From Ferrimonas futtsuensis DSM 18154 (GTDB lineage Bacteria; Pseudomonadota; Gammaproteobacteria; Enterobacterales; Shewanellaceae): a DNA stretch of 44,343 nucleotides. Both the position numbers and the translations under genes were made by a program. Under the pieces are notes generated by a model. The model ran no database searches. It was not told where the DNA came from and was given only the letters and a program-made list of their open reading frames with translations. Where the stretch lies: assembly GCF_000422645.1 (NCBI RefSeq), contig NZ_AUGL01000028.1, positions 1-44,343 of the forward strand. The letters are read 5' to 3'. Below are positions 6,898-16,489 of the stretch, piece by piece. Numbering within the stretch: the first letter of the stretch is position 1; each line of letters begins with the position of its first letter.

Positions 6898-9800
6898 CTA
6901 CTCGATATCGAAGCTGTAGTAGATATCCAGCGAGTCCTTGAGGGTGTTATTGATCCCCTCGATCCACAGGCGATTCTTCAGGTAGTAGCGTACCGTCACC
7001 TCGGTAATGGGCTCGAAGATGTTGACCCCGTACTTGAGGAAGATCTTCTCGCCCAGGTAGCCGCTGATGGCCACCTGAGTGTCGTCTCCATCCCCTTCGG
7101 TGCCGACCCGGACATCGCTGAAGCCCAGCTCTTCACCCAGGGAAGTGAGCATGCCGCCGGTCTGGGCCAGGCCGAGATTCACCGCCGCTGAGGCCCACAG
7201 GGCGTTGCCATTGTCTGTGCCGCCGAGCCCCCGGCCCTGGGTGATGTAGGAGAGGATCTCCTGCTGCTCCATGCTGGGGTTGGAGAACAGGGTCATGGTG
7301 GGCTCGGTAACCACTCCGGAGAGGCGCACCCCGGCGATGACGTTTTCCGACTTGATCTCCCTTATCGCTTCCACATCCAGGGTCGGCAGGCTGGGGGGAC
7401 CGTTGAACAGCACTTTACCCCGACGTATGGTCAGTTGTTGGCCAAAGGCGCGGAATTTGCCCTGGTGAAGGCTGATGTCACCGAACAGCTGGGGCGTCTG
7501 ATACGCATTCTGCCTCATGGTGAGTTGGCCGCCGAGCCTGCCGCTGATCCCCAGCCCCTCGACGGTGACCTCATCGCCGACATTCAGCTGAATGTCCATG
7601 GCGAAGGGCGCCGGTGGTTCGGCCTCGGTATCGGGGCGGTTGTCGACAAACTGAACGTCGTCGGTAAGGGCAACCCCCCCTTCGGGCAGCTGGGACAGGG
7701 TCAACGCCGCCTTGGGGATATCAATGCGGCCGGTCATTGCCATTGCGTTATCGTCCTTGCGGAACCTCAGGGTGGGAGAGGCTTCGGCAATCAGCAGGGG
7801 CGGCTGCAGAATATCCAGTCTGTCGCCAAGCACCTCGATGTCTGCATGGAGGATCTCCTTGCTCCAGTCCAGCCAGCCAGTGGCCTGGGCCGGCCCATCG
7901 CCCACCATCAGTTCGGCGCCAATGTCGGCTCTCTGACCGGAGAGATCCAGCTCTATCTCGATCTCACTGAGTTCTGTGGGGTTGGTGAGTGAGGCCAGCC
8001 GACCCTGTCTCAGATCCAGATCGCCATTGAGCAGAGGCGTGGTCAGATCCCCTCCCAGACTCAGGTTGGCGGTCACCAACCCCTCCAGAACCGCGATGCG
8101 GGGCAGGGCTTTGGTCAGGGGTGACAGATCAAAACTGTCGAGGACCAGCTCCCCGCTCATGGCATAGGGGGCCTGTGGCTCCAAATGCAGGCGGCTGCGG
8201 ATCAGCGGCGCATCATCATCCAGTTCCAGGGTCAGGTCCAGGCCGGTATCGGAGAGGGTGGCATCCAGGTCCAATCTCTGCCAGGGCAGTTGCACCTCGG
8301 CCCGGCGTGGATCGGCCTTCACCATGACCGTGCCCTGGTCACTGTGCACTTGTGCCCTGAGCTGGGGCAGGTGTCCCGGCTGCCAGGTGGTGTCCAGTTC
8401 GGCGGTCAACTGGGTGTCCAGCGAGAGCTGAGGTGGCAGCAGGGGTTGTGCTGTCCTGGGCAGATCGGCGGTCAGGGCCATCTTCACCGCTCCCCCGCTG
8501 CCGACGTTGGCCGGAATCGGCAGACACAGGGTGGCCGCCGGTCCCTGCCAGCAGTGTTCGCTGATGACGAAGGCTTTACTGGCGAAGGAGAAGGTCACCG
8601 GTGCGGCCTCCTGTTGCTGCCACAACCCGAGAGGCGTAGTGACCTTGGCACCGGACAGCACACCTTGCCACCAGGTGAAGTTGGGGTCCAGCTTGCCCGC
8701 CATGGCCAGCTCTCCTCCCCAGGGGGTGGTGTCGCTGCCTTCCAGCCCAAGGATGGCGCTCTGTTCGGTGAGGTCACCATCGCCATCCAGGGTGAGCAGG
8801 CTGAACTTCTCACCCACCAGGTCGAGTTCGGTGGCGGAGAGATTCAGCATAAACCCATGGTTTTCCCTGGGCTGGTACCACCCTTTGGCCATCAGCCGGT
8901 TCAGGCGCTGGCTGTCGAACGCCAGTTGCTGACCCTCTACCTCCAGCTGGATCTTCGGCTGTTCGGTGGCGCCGCTGACCGAGAAGTTGACTCGTGCCTG
9001 TCCCTTGAGCCTGGGATCCCAGCGCTCCAGATCCGCCAGTGCCAGCATGCCCTGCATCTGCCACTCGGGCTCGCTGCCGCCGTCGGCGCTCAGCTGGCTG
9101 CCCCGATAGAGCACTTCCAGCTCTTTCGCCCGCGCCTTACCGTCGCTGCTGGCGGCCAGGGTGCCCTTCAGGGTGAAGGGGTCATTGTCGAAACTGCCCT
9201 CAAGATTGGCCTGACTGAGGCTGACCGACCAGAGTGCGCCGTCCCAGGCGCCTCGGGTCACCCCCTGGCCGCTGACCACCAGAGGCAGCCGGGGGCTTAG
9301 CGTCGACAGTTCCAGTGCCCGGGTGTTCAGTTGTGCCTGCCATGAGAGCAGGTTTCCGTATTGAAGCTGGCCCTTGAGATCGCCGCCGCCCCGCTCGCTC
9401 TCCAGGCTGGCCTGGTGCACCGTCAGCAGCCCGGGTTGATGCTCAAACTCTCCGCCGAGCCTGAAGGCGGGGTAATCCCACAGTTTACTGGCCCCTTCTA
9501 TGGTGAGCCGCTGATGCTGCAGATCTCCTGAACTGCTGAGTTTGACGTCACTGACACGATAATCCGGAGTATCGCCAAAGGGCCAACTCAGCCGCTCACC
9601 GCTGAGCTGCAACTGGTAGTCGAGTTTGGGTGAGGCCAGGGAGATCTCCCCCGAGGCCTGGGCTTGCTGCTGGCCGGTGGCTGCGACATCGAATCTCAGC
9701 TCGCCCAGGCTGCCAGCTGCGGTGAGCTGCAGCGCCTGCCCTTCCAGGCCAGGTGTCCAGGGCAGCCTGGCAATGGTGCCCTTGGCTTTGGCGTCCAGAG

Positions 9801-10653
9801 GCCAGGGCCCCTGGAAGTCGAGACTGCCATAGAGGCTGACATTGGCCCACTCGTGTTCGGCGTCCAGCTGGTCCACCTGCAGCAGGGTGCCGTGCCAGTT
9901 CGCGTCGAACTCCCCTCTACTGAGCCGCTGAACCAGATCCCCGATGGTCACCAGGCCACGGCTCAGCTTGATGTTATTGGCTTCGATGGGGAAGGGCAGG
10001 GCCACCCTGGGCAAGGCGGCCATCGCCCAGGCGTCATCGCTGGCCTTGGCCTCTGGTGTCGGCTGTTGTGCGTCTTCCGACTGGGGAGCCAGGGGGATGT
10101 AGACCGCAATCTGGGTGGCATTGAGCCGGTTGACCTTGAGTTGGTTGGGGTCGAACAGGGCAGAACCGGAGAGCTGACCGACGGCAAAGTGCATATCGTT
10201 GACCCGGACCCGTACCCGGCTCAGTTCCAGCAGTTTGGCTTCAATGGTGAAGGGCAGGGCGAAGTGAGGGTCGCCCTGGGGGGCGGTCTCGGGTTGGGGC
10301 TGTGGCACGGTTTCACCCCCCAACAGGGCGGTGTCGATGTCCACCGCCACGCCATTGGCCATCAGGCGGTTGCTGCACAGAGTCTTGTGCAACAGGCAGC
10401 TGGGACGCCAGTCCAGGGTCAGGTTATCGACGGTCACCGTCAGCCCGTCGAGGCCGCGGTAGGCTACCTGGCTCAGGTGCAGATCCCGGTTGAGGCGTCC
10501 GCTGGCTTTCTCAATGGTGAGTCCGGGCACCAGGGCATCGGCAGCGGCGACCACCAGTGCGGTGCCGCCATGGGTGCCCACCAACAAAGCCAGAACCACC
10601 AGGATGGCCAGGGGCACGCCGAGGAGTATGCTGAGCAGACGCCGCCAGGTCAT
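6898..10653 (-). CDS. tamB: TamB, inner-membrane-anchored component of the translocation and assembly module
   Basis: 1251 residues (E. coli TamB 1259). An N-terminal signal anchor (about 5-27) leads into a very long periplasmic beta-taco region with repeated amphipathic strands. The C-terminal DUF490/TamB domain contains LPTLDVEAIREIKSENVIAGVRL, VVTEPTMTLFSNP and QQEILSYITQGRGL, and the end is a beta-signal-like YYSFDIE. With TamA it supports outer-membrane protein insertion and, in newer work on AsmA-like proteins, phospholipid transport to the outer membrane. Its ATG overlaps the tamA TGA (ATGA), so translation is coupled. Confidence 0.96.
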   Translation of the reverse strand: MTWRRLLSILLGVPLAILVVLALLVGTHGGTALVVAAADALVPGLTIEKASGRLNRDLHLSQVAYRGLDGLTVTVDNLTLDWRPSCLLHKTLCSNRLMANGVAVDIDTALLGGETVPQPQPETAPQGDPHFALPFTIEAKLLELSRVRVRVNDMHFAVGQLSGSALFDPNQLKVNRLNATQIAVYIPLAPQSEDAQQPTPEAKASDDAWAMAALPRVALPFPIEANNIKLSRGLVTIGDLVQRLSRGEFDANWHGTLLQVDQLDAEHEWANVSLYGSLDFQGPWPLDAKAKGTIARLPWTPGLEGQALQLTAAGSLGELRFDVAATGQQQAQASGEISLASPKLDYQLQLSGERLSWPFGDTPDYRVSDVKLSSSGDLQHQRLTIEGASKLWDYPAFRLGGEFEHQPGLLTVHQASLESERGGGDLKGQLQYGNLLSWQAQLNTRALELSTLSPRLPLVVSGQGVTRGAWDGALWSVSLSQANLEGSFDNDPFTLKGTLAASSDGKARAKELEVLYRGSQLSADGGSEPEWQMQGMLALADLERWDPRLKGQARVNFSVSGATEQPKIQLEVEGQQLAFDSQRLNRLMAKGWYQPRENHGFMLNLSATELDLVGEKFSLLTLDGDGDLTEQSAILGLEGSDTTPWGGELAMAGKLDPNFTWWQGVLSGAKVTTPLGLWQQQEAAPVTFSFASKAFVISEHCWQGPAATLCLPIPANVGSGGAVKMALTADLPRTAQPLLPPQLSLDTQLTAELDTTWQPGHLPQLRAQVHSDQGTVMVKADPRRAEVQLPWQRLDLDATLSDTGLDLTLELDDDAPLIRSRLHLEPQAPYAMSGELVLDSFDLSPLTKALPRIAVLEGLVTANLSLGGDLTTPLLNGDLDLRQGRLASLTNPTELSEIEIELDLSGQRADIGAELMVGDGPAQATGWLDWSKEILHADIEVLGDRLDILQPPLLIAEASPTLRFRKDDNAMAMTGRIDIPKAALTLSQLPEGGVALTDDVQFVDNRPDTEAEPPAPFAMDIQLNVGDEVTVEGLGISGRLGGQLTMRQNAYQTPQLFGDISLHQGKFRAFGQQLTIRRGKVLFNGPPSLPTLDVEAIREIKSENVIAGVRLSGVVTEPTMTLFSNPSMEQQEILSYITQGRGLGGTDNGNALWASAAVNLGLAQTGGMLTSLGEELGFSDVRVGTEGDGDDTQVAISGYLGEKIFLKYGVNIFEPITEVTVRYYLKNRLWIEGINNTLKDSLDIYYSFDIE

Positions 10654-12515
10654 AGATCTGCTCCTATGGTGATGTGGATGCGCCAGGGCGGATCGTCTTC
10701 GCTGATGCCGTAGCCCACATCCAGTTTGATGGGGCCCACCGGCGAGATCCAGTGAAGTCCGGCACCTACCGAATAGACCGGAGTAAAGTCGTTGGTATTA
10801 AAGGCGTTACCGCCGTCGACAAAGGTCGCCAGGCGCCAGGACTCATTGACATAGTACTGGTATTCCAGGCTGGCGACGGCCAGGTAGCGCCCCCCAACCA
10901 CCGCTTCATTGGTGTTGCCGTCGTCATCGGTTACCTCCACCTTGGGCCCCAGAGACTGATAGGAGAAGCCGCGGATGCTGGTGTCACCACCGGCGAAGAA
11001 GCGCATCGAAGGAGGCACCAGGGGCAGATCGGCGTTGTCCACCTTAGTCAGGCCGCCATCGAAACGGAACACAAACCTGTGGTTCTCCCAGGGGGTGTCT
11101 ACCCATTTGAACTGGCCCTTTATCTGGGCCAGCGTCACGTCGGAGCCGGCACTGTCGGAGGCCACCTCCAAACTGTAGATCTGGCGAAAACCCCGCCGGG
11201 GATCCAGGGGGGAGCCCCAACGCTTGGTCTTGGACCAGCTGATGCCGGGAAGAATCAGGCTGGACTCGAAATCCCGTCCGCCCGTGCCCCAACGCTCCTC
11301 CAGCCAGCGCAGGTAGTAGTTGCGCATCCAGCCGTCGTCCAGGCGTGTCTGTCGGCCTACCCTCAGGCTGTACTGGTCGCTGTCAATGTTGCCGTACTGA
11401 TCCCGCTCCACCAGGGCGTTGATCACCATTACATCGTCCAGGGGATGATCCAGCGGGATGCGGTAGTTGAAGTTCATCTGCGGGTTTTTGGAGAGCTCAA
11501 AAGTCAGCTCCTGGCTGTGGCCCGCCTGGTTGATTCTGGGGGTGCGCCAGGTCGCGGTGGCCCTGGCTCCGGTGTCGGTGGTGAAACCCAGACCCAGGTC
11601 CACCGTGTGGCGGGCAGCTGGGGTCAGTTGCACCTCAAGGGGCACCTGGTAGTCCACCGCCTTGTCGGTCTGGGGCAACACCCGCACGTCGCCGAAGTAG
11701 CCGGCGGACAGCAGGTTGGAGTTGAACTTGGCCAGGGTTGTGGCGGCATAGGGGGCGCCGGTCTCGAAGGGCACCATGGCCTCCAGAAGCCCGGGTTCCA
11801 GCTCGAACGGGGAGAAGTTCACCTCACCCAGTCGGTAGCGGGTGCCGCTGTCATACACCAGATACAGGTCAGCCACATTGGTGTCCCGGTTGACCTCGAG
11901 TTTGGAGACCGAGAACTTACCGTCGAAGTAGCCGCGCATCAGTCCCTCGGAGAGGATGCGGTTTTTCAGCTGTTGGTAGCGGCCGTGGTGCAGGACCTGT
12001 CCCGGCCTAAGGCGGGCGTTTTCCACCAGGGTGGTCATCGCCGGGTCGACCTTGGCATCCCCTTCCAGCCACAGCATCACATAGCGATAGCGTACCGGCT
12101 CTCCGGGATCGACCGTCAGGGTAACCGGCCAGATCGCCTGTTCCCGATCTATGGTTACCTTGATTTGGCCGTTGTAGTATCCCAGGGCAGCCATTGCCTC
12201 TTGGGCCCGCTCCTCCAGGGTAAACACGAAGGCGTTTCGCTCGGCACTGGAGAGGGGAAGCGGAGTCAGGTAGAGCTTAATATTGCGCCTGAGCGGCTCG
12301 GGCGCCCCGCGAACGGTCAGATCCACCAGCGGCTTATCACTTTGTTGCCGTTCCTTGAGTAAACGGAATTTACGTTTACGCTCGCCATCGCCCTCCTGAT
12401 CGGCGGACGCGGAGTCACTGTCCAGGCCCAACAGAGGAAAGGTCAGCAGGTTGCTGGCCTGCGCCGGCAACGCGGCGCACAGCAGCAGCCACAACAGCAG
12501 GGTTGCAGCTCTCAT
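10650..12515 (-). CDS. tamA: TamA, Omp85-family outer-membrane protein
   Basis: About 621 residues. After a signal peptide (MRAATLLLWLLLCAALPAQA) come POTRA domains (about 50-290, including LTVRGAPEPLRRNIKLYL and LGEVNFSPFELEPG). The 16-strand Omp85 barrel follows, with the RGF motif in TSIRGFSYQSLGPK and the YLAVASLEYQYYV strand. It ends in WRIHITIGADL, a C-terminal barrel strand. It acts with TamB in outer-membrane assembly. The ATG at 12513-12515 is chosen over the longer frame because GGAGA lies upstream and the signal peptide starts there. It is first in the tamAB operon; a separate promoter lies in the 257-bp region upstream. Confidence 0.95.
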   Translation of the reverse strand: MRAATLLLWLLLCAALPAQASNLLTFPLLGLDSDSASADQEGDGERKRKFRLLKERQQSDKPLVDLTVRGAPEPLRRNIKLYLTPLPLSSAERNAFVFTLEERAQEAMAALGYYNGQIKVTIDREQAIWPVTLTVDPGEPVRYRYVMLWLEGDAKVDPAMTTLVENARLRPGQVLHHGRYQQLKNRILSEGLMRGYFDGKFSVSKLEVNRDTNVADLYLVYDSGTRYRLGEVNFSPFELEPGLLEAMVPFETGAPYAATTLAKFNSNLLSAGYFGDVRVLPQTDKAVDYQVPLEVQLTPAARHTVDLGLGFTTDTGARATATWRTPRINQAGHSQELTFELSKNPQMNFNYRIPLDHPLDDVMVINALVERDQYGNIDSDQYSLRVGRQTRLDDGWMRNYYLRWLEERWGTGGRDFESSLILPGISWSKTKRWGSPLDPRRGFRQIYSLEVASDSAGSDVTLAQIKGQFKWVDTPWENHRFVFRFDGGLTKVDNADLPLVPPSMRFFAGGDTSIRGFSYQSLGPKVEVTDDDGNTNEAVVGGRYLAVASLEYQYYVNESWRLATFVDGGNAFNTNDFTPVYSVGAGLHWISPVGPIKLDVGYGISEDDPPWRIHITIGADL

Positions 12516-12802
12516 CGAACTCTCCGCAAAAACGGGAGTGGGCATCGAGGGTACATTCCGGACGGGGACACGCTCATGGTAACCGGTAGTTAAAAGATAG
12601 CCTTGGCCGATAACAATTGGAAAAAAATCAGAAAATTAAGTCTGTGTGACACTCCTCTCATGATACCCGGCTCCAGGCTGATCAGGCCAGAAGAAAAGGC
12701 CGGTAGGTGAGTCAGTTGTCGCCTGTGTATCCAATGGGGTCAGAAACTCGCGATGATGGTATGGTGTGAAGCCCAATTGGATCATCACGGAAGAGCATAC
12801 CC

Positions 12803-13816
12803 ATGAGAATCTCACTGTTGGCGGCCGCCCTGTGTCTGTGCAGTGTCCCCGTCCTGTCTGCGCCCCTGGCCATCGCCATTCACGGCGGTGCCGGAACCAT
12901 AGACCCCAATAAAATGAGTGCCGAGACCCAGGAGAAGGTGAGAGCCAAGCTTCAAGAAGCGGTGCGCTCCGGGTATGCCGTGTTGCAGGAGGGGGGAAGC
13001 AGCCTGGACGCGGTGCAGCAGGCGGTTCAGTTGCTGGAAGCCAGTCCGCTGTTTAATGCCGGTGTCGGTGCCGTCTACACCTATGAGGGGGCCCATGAGC
13101 TGGATGCCTCCATCATGGATGGCCGCACTTTGGAGGCCGGAGCGGTGGCGGGCGTGCGTCAGGTGAAAAGTCCCATCGAGCTGGCCCGGCGGGTGATGAC
13201 CGATTCTCCTCACGTGATGCTCTCCGGACAGGGGGCGGTGGAGTTTGCCCTGGAGCAGGGGCTGGAGCTGGTACCCAACCACTACTTCGATACCGACAAC
13301 CGCTACCAGAGCCTGTTGCGAGCCAAGAAGAAGATCATGGAGAACCAGCGGCACACTCAGGACTACAAGGCGGCAGTGGACCGCCTGGATCCGCGTTACA
13401 AGTACGGCACCGTCGGGGCGGTGGCCCTGGATGGTGATGGCAACCTGGCGGCGGCCACCTCCACAGGCGGCATGACCGCCAAGCGCTGGGGCCGCATCGG
13501 TGACTCTCCGGTGATCGGCGCCGGCACCTATGCGGACAATGGCAGCTGTGCCGTTTCCGCCACCGGTCACGGTGAGTACTTTATTCGCTACAACGTGGCG
13601 GCGGACATCTGTGCCAGGGTGAAGTATCAGGGAGTCAGCATCGACCAGGCGGCGTCGGAGGTGATTCACCAGGTGCTCAAGCCGGTCGGCGGCACCGGTG
13701 GGGTGATTGTGGTCAGTCCGAAAGGGGAGATTACCATGCCCTACAACACCGGCGGCATGTACCGGGCCAGCATCGACAAAGAGGGGCAGGTGTCGGTGAA
13801 GATCTGGGATAAATAG
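12803..13816 (+). CDS. iaaA: Exported isoaspartyl peptidase / plant-type L-asparaginase
   Basis: 337 residues with a cleavable signal peptide (to about residue 20), then AIAIHGGAGTID, the hallmark N-terminus of the Ntn-hydrolase asparaginase-2 family. The autocleavage nucleophile is Thr203 in KYGTVGAVALD, followed by AAATSTGGM and GAGTYAD. Family members cleave themselves into alpha and beta subunits and hydrolyse beta-aspartyl (isoaspartyl) peptides and asparagine. E. coli IaaA (321 residues) lacks a signal peptide as I recall it, so export is a notable feature. GGAAGAG precedes the start. It ends in a hairpin terminator. Confidence 0.92.
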   Translation: MRISLLAAALCLCSVPVLSAPLAIAIHGGAGTIDPNKMSAETQEKVRAKLQEAVRSGYAVLQEGGSSLDAVQQAVQLLEASPLFNAGVGAVYTYEGAHELDASIMDGRTLEAGAVAGVRQVKSPIELARRVMTDSPHVMLSGQGAVEFALEQGLELVPNHYFDTDNRYQSLLRAKKKIMENQRHTQDYKAAVDRLDPRYKYGTVGAVALDGDGNLAAATSTGGMTAKRWGRIGDSPVIGAGTYADNGSCAVSATGHGEYFIRYNVAADICARVKYQGVSIDQAASEVIHQVLKPVGGTGGVIVVSPKGEITMPYNTGGMYRASIDKEGQVSVKIWDK

Positions 13817-13822
13817 CGAAAC

Positions 13823-13848
13823 GGGCCGGTAACATACCGGCCCTCTTA
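13823..13848 (+). terminator. Hairpin terminator after iaaA
   Basis: Nine-bp arms GGGCCGGTA and TACCGGCCC with a 3-nt loop, then CTCTT, 7 nt after the iaaA stop. The T-run is weak. Confidence 0.7.
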
Positions 13849-14108
13849 AGTCTTAGCCCTGGGCCTCGAAGTCGTCTTCGCGCAGCAGCGCCTTGCCATC
13901 GCCACCCACCACCCTGAGTTCACGGTGTGGAGCGATCAACCGCCCCGGCACGGCCGCAGACGATGGCTGAGGCGGACAAAGGGAAACCCGCTGAAGGACC
14001 GTCAAGCCAATCGTACAAGCAGATTACGTGAATCTTTTTTCTCCCCAAGGCAAAAACCGCTTTGAAGCACTATGGTTACAGGGAGTCACCATACTTGAAG
14101 GGGAAACA
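13849..14108. other. Intergenic region with possible gene remnant on the minus strand
   Basis: About 260 bp without a recognised gene. A minus-strand frame is open from about 14027 down to a TAA at 13855-13857. It encodes a C-terminus-like stretch ending RVVGGDGKALLREDDFEAQG. It has no ATG and no Shine-Dalgarno, so it could be a fossil 3' end or chance. The last part holds the promoter and ribosome site for the CBS gene. Confidence 0.4.
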
Positions 14109-14525
14109 ATGGAATCGGTAAAAGTACAAGACTATATGGAGCGTCATCCCGTATGGCTCTCCCCGGACATGCCGCTCTCTGTCGCCGTGGATACCCTGCT
14201 GGAGGCCAAGCAGCCTGGGGCGCCTGTGGTGGACGCCGACCACCATCTGGTTGGCTTTGTCTCTGAGCAGGATTGTCTGTCGGTATTGCTGGCGAGCAGC
14301 TACCACTGTGACATCACCGCCACGGTCGCCGACTGCATGCGCAAAGAGGTGTTGACGGTGACGCCCGAGGATTCGGTGCTGAGTCTGGCCGAATCGATGC
14401 TGGGACAAAAACCCAAGATCTACCCGGTGCTGGATGAGGACAAGGTGGTGGGCATCATCGATCGCAGCCGGGTGCTCAGCGCCATCAGTACTCACCTTAA
14501 AAGCTGCTTCCGCAATGCCGTTTAG
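14109..14525 (+). CDS. Stand-alone CBS-pair protein
   Basis: 138 residues made of two CBS motifs: about 3-57 (VQDYMERHPVWLSPDMPLSVAVDTLLEAKQ) and about 72-130 (VADCMRKEVLTVTPEDSVLSLAESM, VVGIIDRSRVLSAI). CBS pairs bind adenine nucleotides or related ligands and regulate partner proteins. No partner domain is fused here. The ATG at 14109 is preferred over the longer frame from 14028 because AAGGGG lies 6 nt upstream and CBS 1 begins just after. It is related in layout to the CBS tail of the formate-channel gene at 30.5 kb, so the two may share an origin. It ends in a strong hairpin. Confidence 0.85.
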   Translation: MESVKVQDYMERHPVWLSPDMPLSVAVDTLLEAKQPGAPVVDADHHLVGFVSEQDCLSVLLASSYHCDITATVADCMRKEVLTVTPEDSVLSLAESMLGQKPKIYPVLDEDKVVGIIDRSRVLSAISTHLKSCFRNAV

Positions 14526-14546
14526 CGGCTGTTTGCAGACATACTC

Positions 14547-14575
14547 AAGGGGCGCCGCAGCGCCCCTTCTCATTT
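14547..14575 (+). terminator. Intrinsic terminator after the CBS gene
   Basis: Nine-bp arms AAGGGGCGC and GCGCCCCTT with a short loop, then CTCATTTT. Confidence 0.85.
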
Positions 14576-14704
14576 TCACTCGCCGCCGGTTGCGGGATAA
14601 CGCTTTGTAACAGTTGGCCGTTTGTTTTTTCACCGCTCACTCTGGCGAGCTGGCCAACAGCTGGTAGTCTGGTCAGACTCCCTGTTTAAACAGAGCCAAA
14701 AACA

Positions 14705-16402
14705 ATGAAAAACCCCCTCTGTATCCTGGCCCTGGCACTGAGTTGTCTGGCACCAGCACACGCTTTCGACCGGGTGACCGGCCATCACTTCGCATCCCGC
14801 TCCGAGGTGCTGGCGCAAAACGGCATGGCCGCCACCAGCCAGCCCCTGGCCACCCAGGTGGCATTGGACATTCTAAAGCAGGGTGGCAGTGCCGTGGATG
14901 CCGCCATCGCCGCCAACGCCATGCTGGGGCTGGTGGAGCCGACAGGCTGTGGCATCGGCGGCGATCTCTTTGCCATCGTCTGGGACGCCAGCAGTCAGAG
15001 ACTCTATGGCCTCAACGGCTCGGGCCGCAGTCCAAAAAGCCTGACTCTGGATCACTTTAAGTCGCTGGGTCTCACCAGCATTCCGCCTTACGGCCCCTTG
15101 CCGGTGTCGGTACCCGGCACCGTGGATGGCTGGTTTGAGCTCCACGGCCGCTTCGGCAGACTGCCGATGAAATCGATTCTGGCGCCCGCCATCGATTATG
15201 CGGAGAAGGGCTTTCCGGTTTCCGAGCTTATTGCCTATTACATGAACCGCAGCGCACCCCGCCTGAGCCTCTATCCCGGCTTTAAAGAGACCTTTATGCC
15301 TGAGGGCAAGATGCCGCAGAAGGGGGAGATCTTCCGCAACCCCGATCTGGCCTACAGCTACCGGTTGTTGGCGGAGAAGGGGCGGGATGCTTTCTACAAG
15401 GGCGAGATAGCCAGGCGCATCGACACATACATGCAGGAGAACGATGGTTTTCTCAGTTATGAGGATCTGGCGTCTCACCGCAGCGAGTGGGTGGAGCCGG
15501 TGAAGGTGAGCTATCGGGGCCACGAGTTGTGGGAATTGCCGCCTAATGGCCAGGGGATCGCGGCTCAGCAGATACTCAAAGTCCTGGAAGGCTATGACAT
15601 CCGCAAGATGGGGCTGGACAGTGCCGAGTATGTGCACACCTTTGTGGAGGCGAAGAAACTGGCCTTTGCCGATCGGGCCAAATTCTATGCGGATATGGAG
15701 TTTGCCAAGGTGCCGGTGGAGGGGCTGCTCTCCGAGGCGTACGCCAGTCAAAGGCGAAAGCAGATCGATCCGAACCGGGCAGCCCGAAGCGTTGATGCCG
15801 GCAATCCGGCTCTGGGCCACGGTGACACCATCTACCTGACCACCGCGGACAGTCAGGGCAATATGGTGTCGCTGATTCAGAGCAACTATCGCGGCATGGG
15901 ATCGGGGATGACCCCTACCGGCCTGGGTTTTGTGCTGCAAGACAGGGGACAGCTGTTCAATTTGACCCCGGGGGAGGCCAACAGTTATGCCCCGGGCAAG
16001 CGTCCCTTCCACACCATCATCCCCGCCTTCGTGACCAGGGAGGGGAAACCCTGGCTCAGCTTCGGGGTGATGGGCGGGGCGACTCAGCCTCAGGCCCACG
16101 CTCAGATTCTGGTCAATTTGCTGGATTTCGGCATGAACCTGCAGGAGGCCGGGGATGCCCCGAGGATTCTCCATACAGGTTCCAGTCAGCCTACGGGTGA
16201 GACCATGGTCGATGGCGGTGTGGTTTCCCTGGAGAGTGGGTTCTCCGCCGCCACCCGCCGCAGCCTCATTGAGAAGGGGCATGTGCTTCAAGAGAACCTG
16301 GGCAGTTTCGGCGGCTATCAGGCGATCCTCTGGGATGAGAGCAATCAGACCTACGTGGGAGCGTCAGAAAGCCGCAAGGATGGTCAGGCGGCGGGCTATT
16401 AA
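14705..16402 (+). CDS. ggt: Gamma-glutamyltransferase
   Basis: 565 residues. A signal peptide (MKNPLCILALALSCLAPAHA) precedes the GGT fold. Visible motifs are GGSAVDAAIAANAMLGLVEPTGCGIGGDLF, SVPGTVDGW, and the Ntn nucleophile Thr375 at the start of DTIYLTTADSQGNMVS, where the proenzyme cuts itself. Further on are GSGMTPTGLGFVLQDRG, SYAPGKRPFHTIIPAF and GGATQPQAH. The enzyme moves or hydrolyses the gamma-glutamyl group of glutathione and similar peptides in the periplasm. It shares the neighbourhood and the self-cleaving Ntn-hydrolase mechanism with the exported IaaA homologue, suggesting shared use in peptide scavenging. The exact substrate preference (transferase or hydrolase) is not readable. 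Confidence 0.93.
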   Translation: MKNPLCILALALSCLAPAHAFDRVTGHHFASRSEVLAQNGMAATSQPLATQVALDILKQGGSAVDAAIAANAMLGLVEPTGCGIGGDLFAIVWDASSQRLYGLNGSGRSPKSLTLDHFKSLGLTSIPPYGPLPVSVPGTVDGWFELHGRFGRLPMKSILAPAIDYAEKGFPVSELIAYYMNRSAPRLSLYPGFKETFMPEGKMPQKGEIFRNPDLAYSYRLLAEKGRDAFYKGEIARRIDTYMQENDGFLSYEDLASHRSEWVEPVKVSYRGHELWELPPNGQGIAAQQILKVLEGYDIRKMGLDSAEYVHTFVEAKKLAFADRAKFYADMEFAKVPVEGLLSEAYASQRRKQIDPNRAARSVDAGNPALGHGDTIYLTTADSQGNMVSLIQSNYRGMGSGMTPTGLGFVLQDRGQLFNLTPGEANSYAPGKRPFHTIIPAFVTREGKPWLSFGVMGGATQPQAHAQILVNLLDFGMNLQEAGDAPRILHTGSSQPTGETMVDGGVVSLESGFSAATRRSLIEKGHVLQENLGSFGGYQAILWDESNQTYVGASESRKDGQAAGY

Positions 16403-16489
16403 AACAGAGTAAAATTCACTGGGATTTCATGCTTTGGCAGATATACTGCCGGGCATAAAGACAATCCAAGCAGTTTTGGGGGAAGTTCT

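Noticed and set aside
9596-9850. Short frames inside tamB and other large genes
   Set aside because: High-GC coding regions give many shadow frames; none has a ribosome site or a domain.
10674-12362. 562-residue plus-strand frame
   Set aside because: Antisense shadow of tamA, which has POTRA and barrel motifs and an operon overlap with tamB.
14873-16291. 472-residue minus-strand frame
   Set aside because: Shadow of ggt; the plus frame has the full Ntn-hydrolase motif set.
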